A stretch of DNA of 5,971 nucleotides from CAYSYM01 sp964435115 (GTDB lineage: Bacteria > Chloroflexota > UBA6077 > CF-72): NCBI GenBank assembly GCA_964435115.1, contig CAYSYM010000093.1:1-5971 (forward strand), in the 5' to 3' direction. The position numbers were made by a program, and so were the translations under genes. Shown here piece after piece: positions 5,951 through 5,971 of the stretch; the stretch's first letter is position 1; the number at the start of each line of letters is the position of its first letter. The notes below the pieces were generated by a model, which was given only the letters and a program-made list of their open reading frames with translations, was not told the DNA's origin and ran no database searches.

Positions 5951-5971
5951 CGGCGATCGCCAGAGAGATGA
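5925..5971. other. Unassigned sequence right of repeat copy B
   Basis: These 47 bases contain the stop codon (TGA 5948-5950) reached by the giant ORF after it has read through the repeat, and a perfect 10-bp palindrome GGCGATCGCC at 5952-5961. No gene can be called. The stretch could be host flank or spacer plus flank. Confidence 0.4.

Noticed and set aside
5953..5960. GCGATCGC octamer (HIP1 of cyanobacteria), also at 3560-3567
   Set aside because: Two copies in 6 kb of GC-rich DNA do not show the enrichment that marks a HIP1-rich genome.

Overview
This GC-rich window holds a block of phage-type virion genes set between two near-identical, CRISPR-repeat-like 33-bp direct repeats, next to a fragment of an ordinary cellular gene. 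All genes that can be supported lie on the + strand. The cellular fragment, a coiled-coil plus PD-(D/E)XK nuclease-like protein, belongs to a style common in Chloroflexota (Thermomicrobia and relatives), cyanobacteria and Thermus. The host assignment is therefore only a guess, with a GC-rich, possibly thermophilic Chloroflexota-like bacterium as the favoured option.

Layout. Bases 3-548 are the 3' part of the coiled-coil/nuclease-like gene. A 57-bp gap leads to repeat copy A (606-642). Immediately after it begins a headless phage gene (640-1305), which also carries a frameshift, probably in a CGCGCGC tract. After a 73-bp gap with a hairpin and a good Shine-Dalgarno site, one very long reading frame (1379-5950) encodes a multidomain virion protein. 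It has an N-terminal lytic transglycosylase domain and a long C-terminal region of the kind seen in internal/ejected virion proteins. This gene is cut near its natural 3' end by repeat copy B (5887-5924), and its last 21 residues are read from the repeat and what follows. The window ends 47 bases later.

Inside the large gene, 3201-3458 holds an 85-codon ORF in another frame. There the codon bias of the host frame collapses and that of the nested frame is excellent. An extended -10 motif sits where it would give a leaderless transcript starting at the nested ATG. It is either an overprinted gene or the trace of two compensating frameshifts.

The most interesting structure is the whole arrangement. 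A 5.24-kb piece of phage genome, cut in mid-gene at both ends, lies exactly between two direct copies of a palindromic repeat whose minus strand ends in ACTGAAAG, like a crRNA 5' handle. Possible explanations are a giant spacer-like integration that duplicated the repeat, recombination at repeats, or an assembly chimera made through spacers that match the phage. The sequence alone cannot choose. No cas genes, RNA genes, integrase or transposase are visible.
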